Assembly (NCBI GenBank): GCA_903632075.3
Contig: CAHIKZ030001819.1
Location: 291,001-355,000 of the forward strand
Direction: 5' to 3'
DNA length: 64,000 bases
Source: Acanthosepion pharaonis
Lineage: Eukaryota > Mollusca > Cephalopoda > Sepiida > Sepiidae
The notes under the pieces were generated by a model. That model did no database searches. It saw only the letters and a list, made by a program, of their open reading frames with translations, and was not told the origin of the DNA. Within the stretch, counting starts at the first letter, position 1; every line of letters starts with the position of its first letter. The position numbers and the translations under genes are program-made. This document shows, in pieces, positions 1-11,756 of the stretch.

Positions 1-333
1 TAACTTAATTCATATTGGCAACTCTAAATAGAATCAAGTTCTTAACCAAAACCTAGAGTGGTACAGTACACTTTACAGAGAATTATATTCTTATGAGTTC
101 TCAGAGAAACTGAAAATATCAAAATTATTTAAATTTTTGTCTTCTCTCTCCCCCAGAAAGGCATCCATATTGGTTTCTCCTTTGAGCTAGGATTTTTCTG
201 TGACTTTGAGATTTTTTTTTTTTATCTACCTTGGTACACAACTGTTTCTTTTTCCCTAATTTACTAATGTGAAAATTGGAGATACTTATGTTTAAGGCAA
301 TAATTGGAAAATATCCCCCAGCATGGCCAAAAT

Positions 334-422
334 TGTTTGCTGTGATGACTTTATTCTTTCCCCGTCTGATCGATAGATGCAGACAAAATTGAAAGATGCA
401 AGCCAAGCCAAACCTGAGCAAA
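334..422 (-). repeat. 87 bp interspersed repeat, copy 1
   Basis: First of three near-identical copies, all in the same orientation, around the RPS27 exons. They share the core TCTGATCGATAGATGCAGAC and the ending CCTGAGCAAA. A T-run follows directly at 427. The orientation is unknown; minus is assigned because A/T tails would then lie 3'. No tRNA-type A or B box is convincing, so this is an unclassified SINE- or MITE-like repeat. Confidence 0.6.
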
Positions 423-1530
423 CTTCTTTTTTTTTTTTTTTTCCTAATGTGTTTAATGTAGGTACCTCTGCTAATTGTTATAAATTTCTGATTATGGATT
501 GGAATGTCAATTATTTGCTTACTTACACAAAATCCATTACAAGTGTCAGTTTCGACATTTTAGGATATTTGTAGACAAAATCTAATTAGTGGGTTTTAAG
601 TCTTCCCAAAATAGTATGTTTGTGACACATTAAATTAGCAATTTTAATCTGATGTGAAAGGAATACTACTTATAGCATGAAAAAAGATGTATACAAGCAT
701 TTCTTAACCATGGGTCCTGCTTTTTCTGGGGTGTTGGCAGTTATGTATGGGTGAACAGAATTTTCATAAATTTGCAAAATCTATCTTAATTTTTACAAAT
801 TGACATTTGACAGCAATTATCTAATTTTATTGACTTAGTTACCAGTTACATTTGAGGATGCTTCCAAAAAAAAAAAAAAATTGCTCAAGTGTATGATATG
901 CACTAAGATATATTAAATAAATATTTAAGGAAATATAAATTTTTAAAAAGTAAATGTGACCTGAAAAGATTTGCAGACAAGCGAATTTCTCAGTAAGACA
1001 ACTCTTATCACACCATGACCTTTTAAATAAGACTTCCATACATAGAAAAATGAAAACATTTAAACTCATAAAAAAAGTGTATGCAAAACAACTTTATAGC
1101 AAGCTTTGCAATTTTTGATTCGTAAATAGTTTCCATTTAATGACAATAGCACCTAAAAGAAAGGAAGTAATGCAAAATTTTGAAATCAGTTTTTCACTGG
1201 GAAAAGCCACAAAAATGCTAAGTGTTGATATTACATCAAAAAATGAGGTGGGGGGGGGAATTAACCCAACTATGAATGTGCTAGAAAGGATTTAAAAATA
1301 CTTTGGTCTTTCTCTTAAACATTTTGATGGTAAAAACTTAAGTTTGGGGCCCAGTTTTGCTGAACCAGTGGAGGTACCTAATTTAATGACCCACTCGTTT
1401 TTAGTTGGAAAATTTTCTAAAGGAAACTTATTTAAAAATCTTTTTGTTGATGTATTATGCTGATAGAAGCACATTATAAATTTTACTTTTGTGTAAATAT
1501 TTCTGACGTTTTATAAAATACAAGCCTTTT

Positions 1531-1618
1531 GTTTGCTATGATGACTGAATTCTTTCCCCGTCTGATCGATAGATGCAGACAAATTTGAAAGATACAAGCC
1601 AAACCAAACCTGAGCAAA
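1531..1618 (-). repeat. 87 bp interspersed repeat, copy 2
   Basis: Closely similar to 334-422 over its whole length, with only scattered substitutions. It lies in the presumed RPS27 intron. No flanking homopolymer tail is seen here. Confidence 0.6.
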
Positions 1619-1833
1619 TGATTGGTAAAATAATTCTCTAATTTGTGGAAACTTCATCTGATTTACCTCCCTTGCCTTGATGATATATTTACTTTGTCAA
1701 TTGTAATAAGTTAATGTTGTGATCAAACTTTCTAATCATTTACATGGGTGTGGCAAAATATTCAAAATTCTAGCTCATTGATATTGAAGTGCATTATCTT
1801 GTTTGTGGCAAATGCATTGAACCCAGTTGCTGA

Positions 1834-2322
<489 letters not shown>

Positions 2323-2396
2323 TTGATGTAAATTGATATCACATGTACCAAGATACATCCTTCACAAGGCATTATTAAAAAAAAAAAAAAAAATGT

Positions 2397-2402
2397 AATA
2401 AA
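2397..2402 (+). terminator. RPS27: RPS27 poly(A) signal AATAAA
   Basis: A canonical hexamer lies 75 bases after the stop codon, followed by a GT-rich stretch (GGTGTGGACTTGG), as expected of a cleavage/polyadenylation region. The A-run just before it (2376-2393) is inside the 3' UTR. Confidence 0.8.
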
Positions 2403-2424
2403 GGTGTGGACTTGGAGATTAAAG

Positions 2425-2841
2425 TGTTTTCCTTTTCTTTCTTTTTCCCTTAAAGATTCTGACAAATGAATTGTTTGGTATCCATTATGACTGACAACTT
2501 ATTTGTTTTTGATGACTGACACTATATAATAGGCAAACCAGGCTCAAATGCAGCTTGTTTAGTATAATACTTCTGTTTTCTCAATTTTCTCTCTCAGCTT
2601 CATATGAATTAAAAATCAAAACTAGCTAAATGGATTCACAGCCCCATTAAAATCCACACATACAACCTCCATATCAAACCAGACAATAAATAGAGTGATT
2701 AAAAAAGAGAGGTGCAATTTTTTTTTTTTTTAACACTTTGCAGAGCAAGAGCTTTTAAGACAGTATGGAAGTACAATGCACCTTCCTAAATTGAAGAAGC
2801 AAGAAAGAATTAACAAAAGACACTTCTTGATTATAGAAAAG
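2425..2841. other. Convergent intergenic spacer between RPS27 and DUT
   Basis: About 400 bases between the presumed RPS27 cleavage site and the DUT poly(A) signal. A/T-rich with one T-run at 2720; no gene or recognised repeat seen. Confidence 0.6.
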
Positions 2842-2847
2842 TTTATT
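2842..2847 (-). terminator. DUT: DUT poly(A) signal (AATAAA on minus strand)
   Basis: The minus strand reads AATAAA only two bases after the DUT stop codon (TAA at 2852-2850). If used, the 3' UTR would be very short. No better hexamer was seen closer than the RPS27 side. Confidence 0.5.
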
Positions 2848-2849
2848 TC

Positions 2850-2906
2850 TTAATTGCTACCAGTTGAACCAAAACCACCAGATCCTCTATCTGTTTCTTC
2901 AAGATC
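2850..2906 (-). CDS. DUT: DUT exon 6 (terminal)
   Basis: 57 bp encoding DLEETDRGSGGFGSTGSN and TAA. It carries motif 5, the flexible arm that closes over the active site in this family. Acceptor TTTCTCTTGCAG. Confidence 0.96.
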   Translation of the reverse strand, partial: DLEETDRGSGGFGSTGSN

Positions 2907-5900
2907 CTGCAAGAGAAAACATTATCTTAAAAAAAAAAAACACAGCAAGGAGAACTGCATTCTTAAAAAAAAAAAAAAAAAAACACAGCAAGGAGAACTT
3001 ACCACTTTTGATTCTTCAAGTTCTGGCAAGAAAATTCGCTCCAAAACCAACTGTGCAATTCTATCTCCTTTCTTCACTGTAAGGAAATAAATTATCACCT
3101 TAGGTTGTTTATGATAGGTTACTTAAATGCATGCACCCTCAAGAGAACAAACATTAACCATACAGTATCATAGCAAAATTAAAATATTTGTGCACAAAGA
3201 CTTCCAAACTAAAAATTCAACTCACCAACAAATTCTTCTTTAGCAAAATTAAACAGAACCACACCAACATTCCCCCTGTAATCTTGATCAATGACGCCAG
3301 CTGTTAAGAAACAAGACAAACATTACATGAAAAGGAGATATAAAACAACTGTTTTAAATATAGGTACCTCCACTTGGGGGAGGGGGGGTTAAGACACAGC
3401 ATGGCATAATGAAAAGGCCACAAATATCAATGTTTTAAAGATGAAAGACCAAAGTATTTTCTGAAGTTTTAGATCCTTTCTAGTACTCATAATTCCAGAT
3501 CATTTAATTAAATTTAAAAAAAAAAAAAAGTTTATAGTACTTTTTCATTTCATCTTCAAACATAACTAAAAGTAGTTAAAAACTGAAGAAAAAAAAAAAA
3601 CCCATGCTTTCATGATTCTGATCATCAATACTACCTGTTATCACCACAGAATTTGTCTATATGTCAAAGAAGACCAGAATCCATTGTTAAATGCTTGTAT
3701 ATTACTTTATGCTATAAAAATTTCAAATCAAATTAGTCTTAACTTAAAATTTGCTAATTCTACTGCTATGATGTTTCATAAATATATATTTAATTTTGGA
3801 AGATTTTCATAGCTGATAATTTTTTGTTTACAAATTTCTTTGAAGAAATGGCCACTTAAGAATTTTATTAACTAGAAATAAATTTAATCATTAAGTTTTC
3901 AATTAAAGCAAAAATGAACAGTGGAGGTATTTTCAAATAAAACCCATTCCTAAGGATATAGTGCACATGTATCATGTATTGCTGGAGTTGAAGAGAGTAC
4001 CAAACTCAGAAACATCTAAGAATGAACAGTATTTGTTCTACAGAAAAAAAGTAGCAAAAGTAAGTTTTATTACATAGACAAATATACATTTGCTCACTAG
4101 GTAGTATAAAAAAAAAAAAAACCAAAAAAACTCACAACTGGTGAGCGACAATTTTATTTATTATGATTATAAATTTTAATTCTCTTAGTCTCGTGACCAC
4201 CTGCAGTCACTGTGTCCTAATGAAGTAGGGGGGGTTACTACCAGAGAATCAATAGCATCAGTCAGTAACATTTGCAGAGCTACCATTCTTCTTACAGCAG
4301 GAAGGCTGCTTAAACTTAATATAAAGGATCTTGAATTCTCAGATGGTAATTCAAATGCATTCTGATTGTGATGAAAAGGAATTTCTTGTGGAAGACTGGA
4401 TACAAGTGAGATTTATTTAAGTGCTAAGAAATAAACATGTACAAAGTGTCAATTTTATATAAATATTATTCCTACTCTTAGTTTTTCATTTCACTTTTAA
4501 ATCATAAGCATTTCACTCATGTTATCCTAGACAGAATTCTGTACATCCAAAATAGCTTAATTTACAATTCAAATATTACCTGCTCAGTCTATAAGCTTCT
4601 GATACTACCTCATGGGATGTACATGTACACATTTTTATTGCATACGTGCCCACATGCATCAAGTACAAATTTGGAATTTTTAATTTATTAAAAATTGACA
4701 AAACTGACCACTGCAAGTGTGATTTCCTCCATAATTAAGGAAATTAAAAATATTAACTTACCGCCAACATCAATGAATTTCTTTACTGCTAAGCCAGAAC
4801 GAGGAGCTGGGAGAAACAAATAAAAATAAAAAATTTAGGTGAACAAGTAACAAGTTTGCAATTCAAACTAATTTTGATTTAAACATTTGTGGGTAGGTGG
4901 TGAAATTGTCTGGAGTCCTATTTCCATTGAACCAAGAGTGCTGGCATTTATTAAGTTGCTAAAAATCAATAGTTGTAGGAGGTGAACAGATTTTAAACTT
5001 GGGTTCATTTCAGCAAAGAAATTGTCTGGGAATAGAGACATTGCAGAAATTTGGCATCTTTGCCATTAGATGCAATAAGAAATTATTGCTTTGGGAAATT
5101 TATTTTTAGGGTAAGCAATAAGCTCCCAAACCCCCACACATCACATTAAATAAGGGCATAAAAGAATTCAACCAATAATTGTTTACTGTAATTTTAATCA
5201 GCTTTATAGCCTCACCAGATCAAAATTTCCATATGGATATCACATGCCACCAAACCTCTCCAGAAATATTTAAACCATACACTGCTTTTTCACTTGAGGA
5301 CTACCAATAGCAGCAACAACGAAAATGGATACCATATAACTAAGTAGAGATTAACATTCCATACCCTGGATTTGTGACTTTTATTACGTATTTAAATGAT
5401 TTAAAAATTTAAACTTGTCAAAAGCAAAGTCAGATCAAGTAATGCCAAACCTTTTCAAAAAAAAAAAAAAAAAAAAAAAGGTAAGATTTGGATGAATTAA
5501 CTCTGGACTGGTGATGCTTTTTGTGTTCATAAAAAAAAAAAAAAAAAAAAAAATAATCATGGAGTTTGGATATGACTATTTTCCTTTTATTATAAAACCA
5601 ACATTAATTAGAAAAGCTTTTAATTGCTATTATAAAAAAAAGTTATATCAACGACACTAGTCTGAAGAAATAAAATTTTAGATGAATAATGAATTTTTAC
5701 TAGAATTTTTTTTTTTATAATATAACCCAAAAAGCGTTTAAAATTCTTCATTGCTTTCAAGAATGCAATTTGCGATATTGTTAAGGGAAAAGTAAATTAA
5801 GGAATCAAAGTTTGAAAAGCTCACAAGTCATTTGTACTGATATTTCTAAAATAATTTTTGATGGGGGGGGGGTCATAATTTCTACCTATGGAAATCTAAA

Positions 5901-6963
5901 CAACAAACCTTAAAAAGGTCATGATTTAAATGCGACACTGCAATTATTTCACTTTAAATTCAGTTCCATTTCATCATTAATGTTATGGCAAATCATCCCT
6001 TCAAAAGTCTTTACTGTATTTTAGTCTGGGTCATACTTCAATAATTTTTTGGTTCAAAAAGGTAAATTTAACCTAGAGACGAAATGCAAATGTCAGAAAG
6101 CTTCTTAAAAGCCTTAAGTAAAAGTCAATAAAATATTAAATAATTGCTGAAAATGTTAAAGCGTTCAATTAAATTTCATAAATGTCATTTCTGGTCATCC
6201 ATAAGAGCTGTACACACCTTGCGAGCTTCTTGATAAATCAAAAGATAAAAGGGGGACCCATTGTTAAGAAATGCTTGCACATACGTTACTTATTTTTTTT
6301 TTTAATGCTATAATATTCATTTCAAATCAGATTAATTTAACTTTAAATATTCTAAAGTGACTCAAATACCATGTCACAAATCTATAATTTAATTTTGAAA
6401 TTTTAAAGATTAATTTGTTTACAAGTTTATAAAAATTAAGAAAATGTCCACTTAAAAGGGAGGGGGGGGCAGTTATTTGACATTCCAATCAATATCATTT
6501 CTATCTGAAATATACCAGAATATACTTCCTGGAAATAAATTTAATCATTTCAATTAAAATTAGAACGAAATCTTCAAGAAAGTTTTCATTTTTAAAATTC
6601 AGTGGAGGTGCCTAGTTTCCCCCCAAAGGAAAACTACCCAAAATAATGTAGTGGCTAAGTACATATAAATGCAAACAGCCTTTTCCTAGAAAAGATAAAG
6701 TTTACGAAAGCAAATAAAGATTCTAGAAGAAAAGGAATTGCAGATTTTATTTGTAGGAAATGAAAGGAAATATGGTATTCTAAAGTATACAATTTCATTA
6801 GAAAAAAAAACAAAAAAAAAACTCACCGACACGTCCATAGCAACCATCTGGAAGAGCAATTTGTAGATCTGTTTTTACCAAAAGCTTGTCTTGTGGAGGA
6901 ACAATATAATCATAAGCACTGAAGAAGAAAATTATTCTATAATTGAAATTTCAAAAGAGTGAG

Positions 6964-6999
<36 letters not shown>

Positions 7000-9794
7000 A
7001 CACAACTGGGTTTTTTTTTTTTTGTTAACATTTTAATATCCGCAAATAAATATTTTTATCTTCTCTGTATTAACCCAGCTTTTAAATTAAACGTTATAGA
7101 CAGTTAAATTATACTCCATTTGTTCTCATTTTACCTGAATGGATATATACGTGAGCAGTTTATCCATTTACAACCAAGCTCACAGTACCTGTTATTCCCC
7201 TCAAACAGTCACCCTTCTAGAAGTACTGGCCAGGCTCAACATAATCAACTATGTCAGTCCCATTAGGAAGGACACACGCACAGATGGACAATGAGAGTAA
7301 TCAAAGTAGTAAAGCATCGCCAGCAGGTAGTACAGAACTGTGTAGCCAGGACCATATGGAATAAAGAGTTACCACCTGCTACCCATGTCAATACAATAAT
7401 CACATTATTATACCCACCTGCTTAGTTAATATCTAAGTTTGGATCTCCAACACAAAAACAATACCTATGGTTTAAAATGAGGTTTTTTTTTTTTTTTTAT
7501 ACACTTTTAGACATCTTTCATCACAAAATAAGTCTTAAAACAAAACCTTCCAAAAATAAAACACTTTGAAGAATGTTAGTACTATAGCATGTTTTTTTTA
7601 AGTTTGTAATACTTGTGGTAATAGCCATTTTAGTGTAGCAGCTGGGGGGGGGGGGTGATTAATTTAGGAATTCCTGCAAAAATCAAGTAATTGCCGGAGA
7701 CTTTCATGGCTTAGTCAAAAATGAATAAATTTATTTTTTAGAAAATCTTAAAAAAAAATTGTTACCTCCCATAAATAAATTTTATGAATTTTTCTAGAAT
7801 TTCAAACAGTTCATTGTTTTATATTACTTATAAGCCGGACTTCTTGGAGAAATTAAATCAAATTTCTTTTCCACAACTACTGCCAACTTCTTAAAAATCT
7901 GCTCCAAATCGTAAAATAAAGACTGCAATAAACTATCAAATTAGATAGGCTTTTATAAATAGTATACAAAAAAGTTTTTTTTCTCTCAATGAATAAAGAA
8001 TTTTTACAAGAATTGTTTCCATTTTTCTTTTATTTTTTTCATTAGTTTTAAAATTCTTTCAGAGTGTGGGGTAGGTTAAGTTTTTAAGTGAAGACTATAT
8101 TTACTAAGCGAAAATTAAAAGCTTAATACAAATGATGCTACCAAAACTTTAATTTTTTTTTACATTTTATTTTGTGCGTCAAAAGGCTATTTTAGTATAT
8201 CTCATAAGTGACATGATTAAAAGAAAAGGTCATGTGTTTCAAGGATCGTCTCCTTGGAGAAAGCTCCCTCACATGTGAAGGTCTTATTTCACTTAGTTAT
8301 CAAATTAAACGGAGATAATAAAATTCTCATTTATCAATTCAAACAGTAAATAACTCAGCGAGATTTTAATGATTAATATAATAGTTTTATTAATTATTAT
8401 CTCAGTTAGGTACCATCATGAGATTGCTTAAAAAAAAAAAAAAAAAAAAAAATAAAAATTTAAAGTTTTCATTAAAAAATAACGAGGTAAATAATTTGTT
8501 CACTTAAATCTAGATAATTTCACCTCTCTCCTTCCGTAGAAGGAATTATCCTCACGTAAGGAAGCTATCAATACGTCATTAAAATGCCTTTCTTTACTTG
8601 TGAAGTGACGCGAAATGTTATGAATTGCTTTGTTTTATTTTCAAACAACATCTTTTCGGCGCAGAAAAATTTTAAGGGATATTTAGTGCGGGTGTTAAAA
8701 ACCAAATTTTACCACATTTATTCACAAATTATCTTTAGAAATATACATCTTTATTGCACTGCTTGCAAGGGTTACATATTTTTAACATTTTCATGCGCTT
8801 TTTTCACTGGTAATTGAGGAGTTGACCTAGGAGAGTACCATGCGTAAATAAGTTATTTTATAAAAAAAAAGCATTACATTTACGGAAGCCAGTTAATACT
8901 TTAAGTTTATTGATGGACTTAAAGACATCTTTAACAATTTTTTATTTTTAGGATAATTTTGTTTTGTAGCGGCGGTTTGAGGAGTGAATTTTTTTTTTTT
9001 TTTTTTTTTTTAAGTTTAAAGTTACGGAAAAGAATTTATATTTTTAACGGTCATCATCTTTTCAATTATTTATGAAGCCCATGGCAGCAATAAAAATTTT
9101 TTTACAAAAACTTAAAATACTTTACTCCTACTTAGGAAGTACCCAAACACGCACGTGGGAGTAGTAAAAATGCCAATCTCAGTTTATTCCACGTACATAA
9201 AACTGTATTGTTAGGGAAAAATTAAGACATAAGTAAAGATGATTTATCATAAGTGATATTTACTTTCATCCAGAAAAAAAAAAAAAAAGCAATAATTCAG
9301 GATGCCAAATTAGTTTTCTTTTCTTTATAAATTATAACATTACATTATTAACCAGAACAAAAAAAAACAAATTAAAATCCATATGATAATCGGATGATAT
9401 AAATTAAAAAGTTAATGAATAAAATGTTTTAAGATTGTAGATTTAAATTTTAGGATAGTGTATCAAATAATAATTTTTCTTTTTTTTGCAACCGAAAGAA
9501 ATATTCATTTAACAAATTTCATGTTGTACACTCCTTGAAAAGAAAAACAAAATGAATGATTAGTAAAAAAAAAAAAAAGTAACAAAATAAAAACCTGTAA
9601 AGGTCATATCCTGCTGCTTTTTCGGATCCCTTTGTAGGTGTAAAAGCATTTTCTGATAGTTTCTTGAATTTAAGAGTCACTTTCCCCATGTTGCAGAACT
9701 TCTTCTTTACAGGAGAAAACCCGTTTTGGTTATCTATGACAGTCGACATGATGGAAAGGTTCTTGAAGGGAGAGAAATGCCGCCAAAATGTCAT
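2850..9794 (-). CDS. DUT: Deoxyuridine 5'-triphosphate nucleotidohydrolase (dUTPase), six coding exons
   Basis: dUTPase hydrolyses dUTP to dUMP and pyrophosphate, keeping uracil out of DNA and supplying dUMP for thymidylate synthesis; the active form of this family is a homotrimer. Exons 9794-9595, 6918-6827, 4806-4762, 3300-3226, 3076-3003 and 2906-2850 join in frame to 543 nt (180 residues, or 165 from Met16, close to the usual nuclear form). All five motifs are present: motif 1 EKAAGYDLYS, motif 2 APRSGLA, motif 3 GVIDQDYRGNVGVV, motif 4 KKGDRIAQL, motif 5 RGSGGFGSTG. The motif 3 Asp and Tyr and the glycine-rich C-terminal arm are intact, so it should be active. Two possible starts, at 9794 and 9749, are discussed in the findings. 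A plausible acceptor at 9821 implies a noncoding 5' exon further right. Confidence 0.97.
2926..2999 (-). repeat. Tandem duplication in DUT intron 5 next to the exon 5 donor
   Basis: The block CTT + A-run + CACAGCAAGGAGAACT occurs twice in a row (2926-2956 and 2962-2999). The right-hand copy overlaps bases 4 onward of the exon 5 donor region on the minus strand. The whole intron is only 96 bp (2907-3002), and the duplicated block makes up most of it. Confidence 0.8.
3003..3076 (-). CDS. DUT: DUT exon 5
   Basis: 74 bp encoding KKGDRIAQLVLERIFLPEL and EESKV, including motif 4. Acceptor TTCCTTACAG, donor GTAAGT. It ends on a codon boundary, unlike the other exons. Confidence 0.95.
3226..3300 (-). 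CDS. DUT: DUT exon 4
   Basis: 75 bp encoding AGVIDQDYRGNVGVVLFN and FAKEEFV, that is motif 3 with the catalytic aspartate and uracil-stacking tyrosine. Acceptor TTAACAG, donor GTGAGT. Confidence 0.95.
3301..4761 (-). other. DUT intron 3 with dispersed repeats
   Basis: No exon seen. 3605-3930 resembles 6290-6615 in intron 2 (shared tract through AGAAATAAATTTAATCATT and CAGTGGAGGT). 3360-3470 resembles, in reverse, 1290-1370 near RPS27. These look like diverged copies of one ~0.5-1 kb family. Confidence 0.5.
4762..4806 (-). CDS. DUT: DUT exon 3
   Basis: 45 bp encoding APRSGLAVKKFIDVG, that is motif 2. Acceptor TTTCTCCCAG, donor GTAAGT. Both edges are in phase 1, like its neighbours. Confidence 0.95.
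4807..6826 (-). other. DUT intron 2 with dispersed repeats and poly-A runs
   Basis: No exon seen. 5190-5340 resembles 44470-44720 in the deltex intron (TAGCCTCACCAGA, then AGCAGCAACAAC, then AAAATGGATA). 6290-6615 resembles 3605-3930. Long A-runs occur at 5458 and 5530. Confidence 0.5.
6827..6918 (-). CDS. DUT: DUT exon 2
   Basis: 92 bp with acceptor TTCTTCAG and donor GTGAGT. It encodes AYDYIVPPQDKLLVKTDLQ through ALPDGCYGRV, the first beta strands of the jelly-roll fold. Confidence 0.95.
6919..9594 (-). other. DUT intron 1
   Basis: Long A/T-rich intron. It holds a 5S rRNA-like fragment (7177-7260), long A/T homopolymers (6967, 7485, 8430, 8991) and no recognised exon. Confidence 0.6.
7177..7260 (-). 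repeat. 5S rRNA-derived fragment in DUT intron 1
   Basis: On the minus strand this aligns with the 3' half of 5S rRNA without gaps of note: GCCTGGCCAGTACTT, then GGGTGAC, then GGGGAATAACAGGTACTGT match the 5S GCCTGGTTAGTACTTGG, GGGAGACCG and GGGAATACCGGGTGCTGT. It is too diverged to be a working gene and lies in an intron, so it is a 5S pseudogene or SINE3-type head. The sequence on its 3' side is not tRNA-like. Confidence 0.65.
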
Positions 9795-9820
9795 GTGAGC
9801 GTAAAACTAAGCGTGGTTGG
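9595..9820 (-). CDS. DUT: DUT first coding exon (coding 9794-9595)
   Basis: The minus strand reads TATTTCTTTCAG ending at 9821, a good acceptor, so 9820-9795 is probably 5' UTR. An in-frame TAG lies upstream of the ATG at 9794. The exon encodes the basic N-terminus, then TLKFKKLSENAFTPTKGSEK and motif 1. It ends TACAG at 9595 with the unusual donor GTTTTT; the first base of exon 2 completes a serine codon (LYS-AYDY), which fixes the junction. Confidence 0.93.
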
Positions 9821-10620
9821 CTGAAAGAAATACAAAACATACTCATCATTAACAAATCAGACTCTATTCGCTAGTGTAACGAGTTCGATCCTTACTTTGG
9901 GCAGTCAATGAAACAAACTTGTGCGGTTATCGCTTTTTCCTTCTTTCGAAAAAGTTAGTCTCAAGACCATAGCTCCCCGTCCAGTCATCATTTTATTTTA
10001 TTTTATTTGTTAAATAATTCATTTTTTTGTGGGCCAAAAAAAAAAAAAAAAAGAAAGCAAATTAGATTTAGTTCTTCGTCCAAACCAAATTTCATAAGGT
10101 TCGTTGCATTGTAAAACAATATAAAGGGGTCATAAAAATGTGCAGCACCCAATGAGGATCGAACTCACTGTGTATTTGATTCGCGAGATTGGAGATTGTT
10201 AAAGTTAAAAATCGAAACCCGATTTAACAAAATAATCTCTCGTATCAACAAAAGTAAAAAAAAGAAAGAAAAGTGACGAAAACTGTTGTATAAAAAAATC
10301 TGAATAAAATTTTTTTTTTTTTTTTTAAATAAAAAAAAAAAGGTACACTTTTTTGGTTGTAAGAAAAGTTAACTTCGGCTTGTGGAGAATGAAAAAAAAA
10401 TATTTACATCAAAACTCAAATAATTTCAATAAGAAGTAAAACTTTAATACCGAATAAATTAAAAATGATATTTTAATTAATTAATTTTAATAACGAAATA
10501 AATATTTCAATAAACTAAACTTACCCAGAAGCCAAAGTAAAAATAATTAAAGAAAGTTGTATTGTATGTTAGTTAAATAAATAAATTTTATTCTATAAAT
10601 TTCTATTTGATCCTCTCATA
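9821..10620. other. DUT 5' flank with tRNA-like SINE fragments
   Basis: No gene seen. Two B-box-like pieces occur: GAGTTCGATCCTTAC at 9880-9894 (plus) and, at 10150-10165, the reverse complement of GTTCGATCCTCA. Both resemble the SINE at 41829-41945. No CpG-rich promoter or TATA box was convincing. Confidence 0.45.
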
Positions 10621-10629
10621 CGAATTTCG

Positions 10630-11060
10630 AAAAATTCGGTAATTTTGACAAAGTAGGAAAATTCGGTAACTATGAATTTTATTTTCTCATTTTATTTTCA
10701 TCGTAGTTCACGTGGTAAATCAGTGTAACTGTAACCCGGGTATAAGAGAGTTGCCGGGACCGGAGAAGAAGTCTCTTATATCCGTGTTTCTCTTATATCC
10801 GGGTTTGGTCTATTTTGTTTAGGTAAGTATGGGCTCTAATTTGGGACCAGAGAAGGTTTCTCTCATATCCGGGTTTACACTGTATATTTTTAAGCAAAAA
10901 TGAATAACTTCTTTGTCAAATTTTTCGGTAATGCTAAATAAAATTCATACTGTTCGTTTAAATTAAATACTTCATCAGGGAGTTTAAATTCACACAAAAA
11001 AATTCTAAACTCAAACGTAAAAAATAAACATAAAGTAACCAATATCATATACCTAAAAAT
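10630..11060 (-). mobile_element. hAT-like element fragment interrupted by a MITE
   Basis: Reverse-orientation relative of the hAT-like element at 29312-30530: 10890-11060 matches 29550-29676 plus 30329-30350, and 10680-10720 matches 30398-30435, both as reverse complements. Here the segment is continuous across TTTAGCATTACCG, the empty site of the Helitron at 29677. A MITE (10721-10882) splits the two parts. The terminal inverted repeats are not present in this copy. Confidence 0.6.
10721..10882. mobile_element. MITE with CAGTGTAA/TTACACTG ends, copy 1
   Basis: About 162 bp, ending TTTACACTG followed by TA. It shares most of its length with 35819-35988, including TCTTATATCCGGGTTT and the internal TAGGTAAGTATGGGCTC. 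The size, A/T target and inverted ends suggest a nonautonomous Tc1/mariner-pogo type element. The left end has a small extra segment compared with copy 2. Confidence 0.75.
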
Positions 11061-11077
11061 TAAATTTAATAAATGTA

Positions 11078-11731
11078 CTAGCAGTAAAGCCCGGGGATGT
11101 AACAGTAAGATATAGATCAAGTATCGACCATCAGTCTTTAGACTGAAAAATAAAATTGACAAAGATTATTGTTTAAGGTTGACGGACACGCATGTCTTAA
11201 TTAGTTTTTTTTTTGTTTGTTTTTTTTACGAATTGGTCAAACCCAAACTCAAACAAAAACATTGTTTTCAATTGTTATAGAATTTTATTATAAACAATTG
11301 TTTTGTAAATGGAATTTTTAAAGCATTCTGAATGTCAAAATAAAGAAAAAATTGTGCAAGACAATAAGAAACACTACCTGCCAAAAAAAAAGTGAAGTTT
11401 TGTTGAAATCGGTTGAAAAATGTAGGAAATCTGATCCCATATATAAACGAACACATACACACACACAAACAACCTGGATTTTATAAGTATAACTCGATAT
11501 GAGTTGTCCCCCTTTCATTCTCGTGATGCCTCTTAATCGTGTTTTCAAATTGATTTCATGCAAAAAGAGTTGTGTTTTTCCAATTTTTGGCGCCGTCAGA
11601 ACCACCGCAAGATAATTTTACGTGAAGTTTTGTTGAAATTGGTTGAAAAATGTAGGAAATCCGATCCAATATATAAACGTACACGCACACACACACACAC
11701 ACACACAACCTGGGTTTTATAATAAGTATGA
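11078..11731 (-). mobile_element. Nonautonomous Helitron, copy A
   Basis: On the minus strand it starts TCATACTTATTATAAAACCC and ends CTGCTAG, and the flanks are A and T, the canonical Helitron arrangement without target duplication. About 654 bp, closely related throughout to the copies at 25932 and 29677. It has (CA)n tracts and a repeated 5' module, and no coding capacity. One arm of the 3' hairpin seen in the copy at 29677 is deleted. Confidence 0.85.
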
Positions 11732-11756
11732 TATATATATATATATATATATGTAT

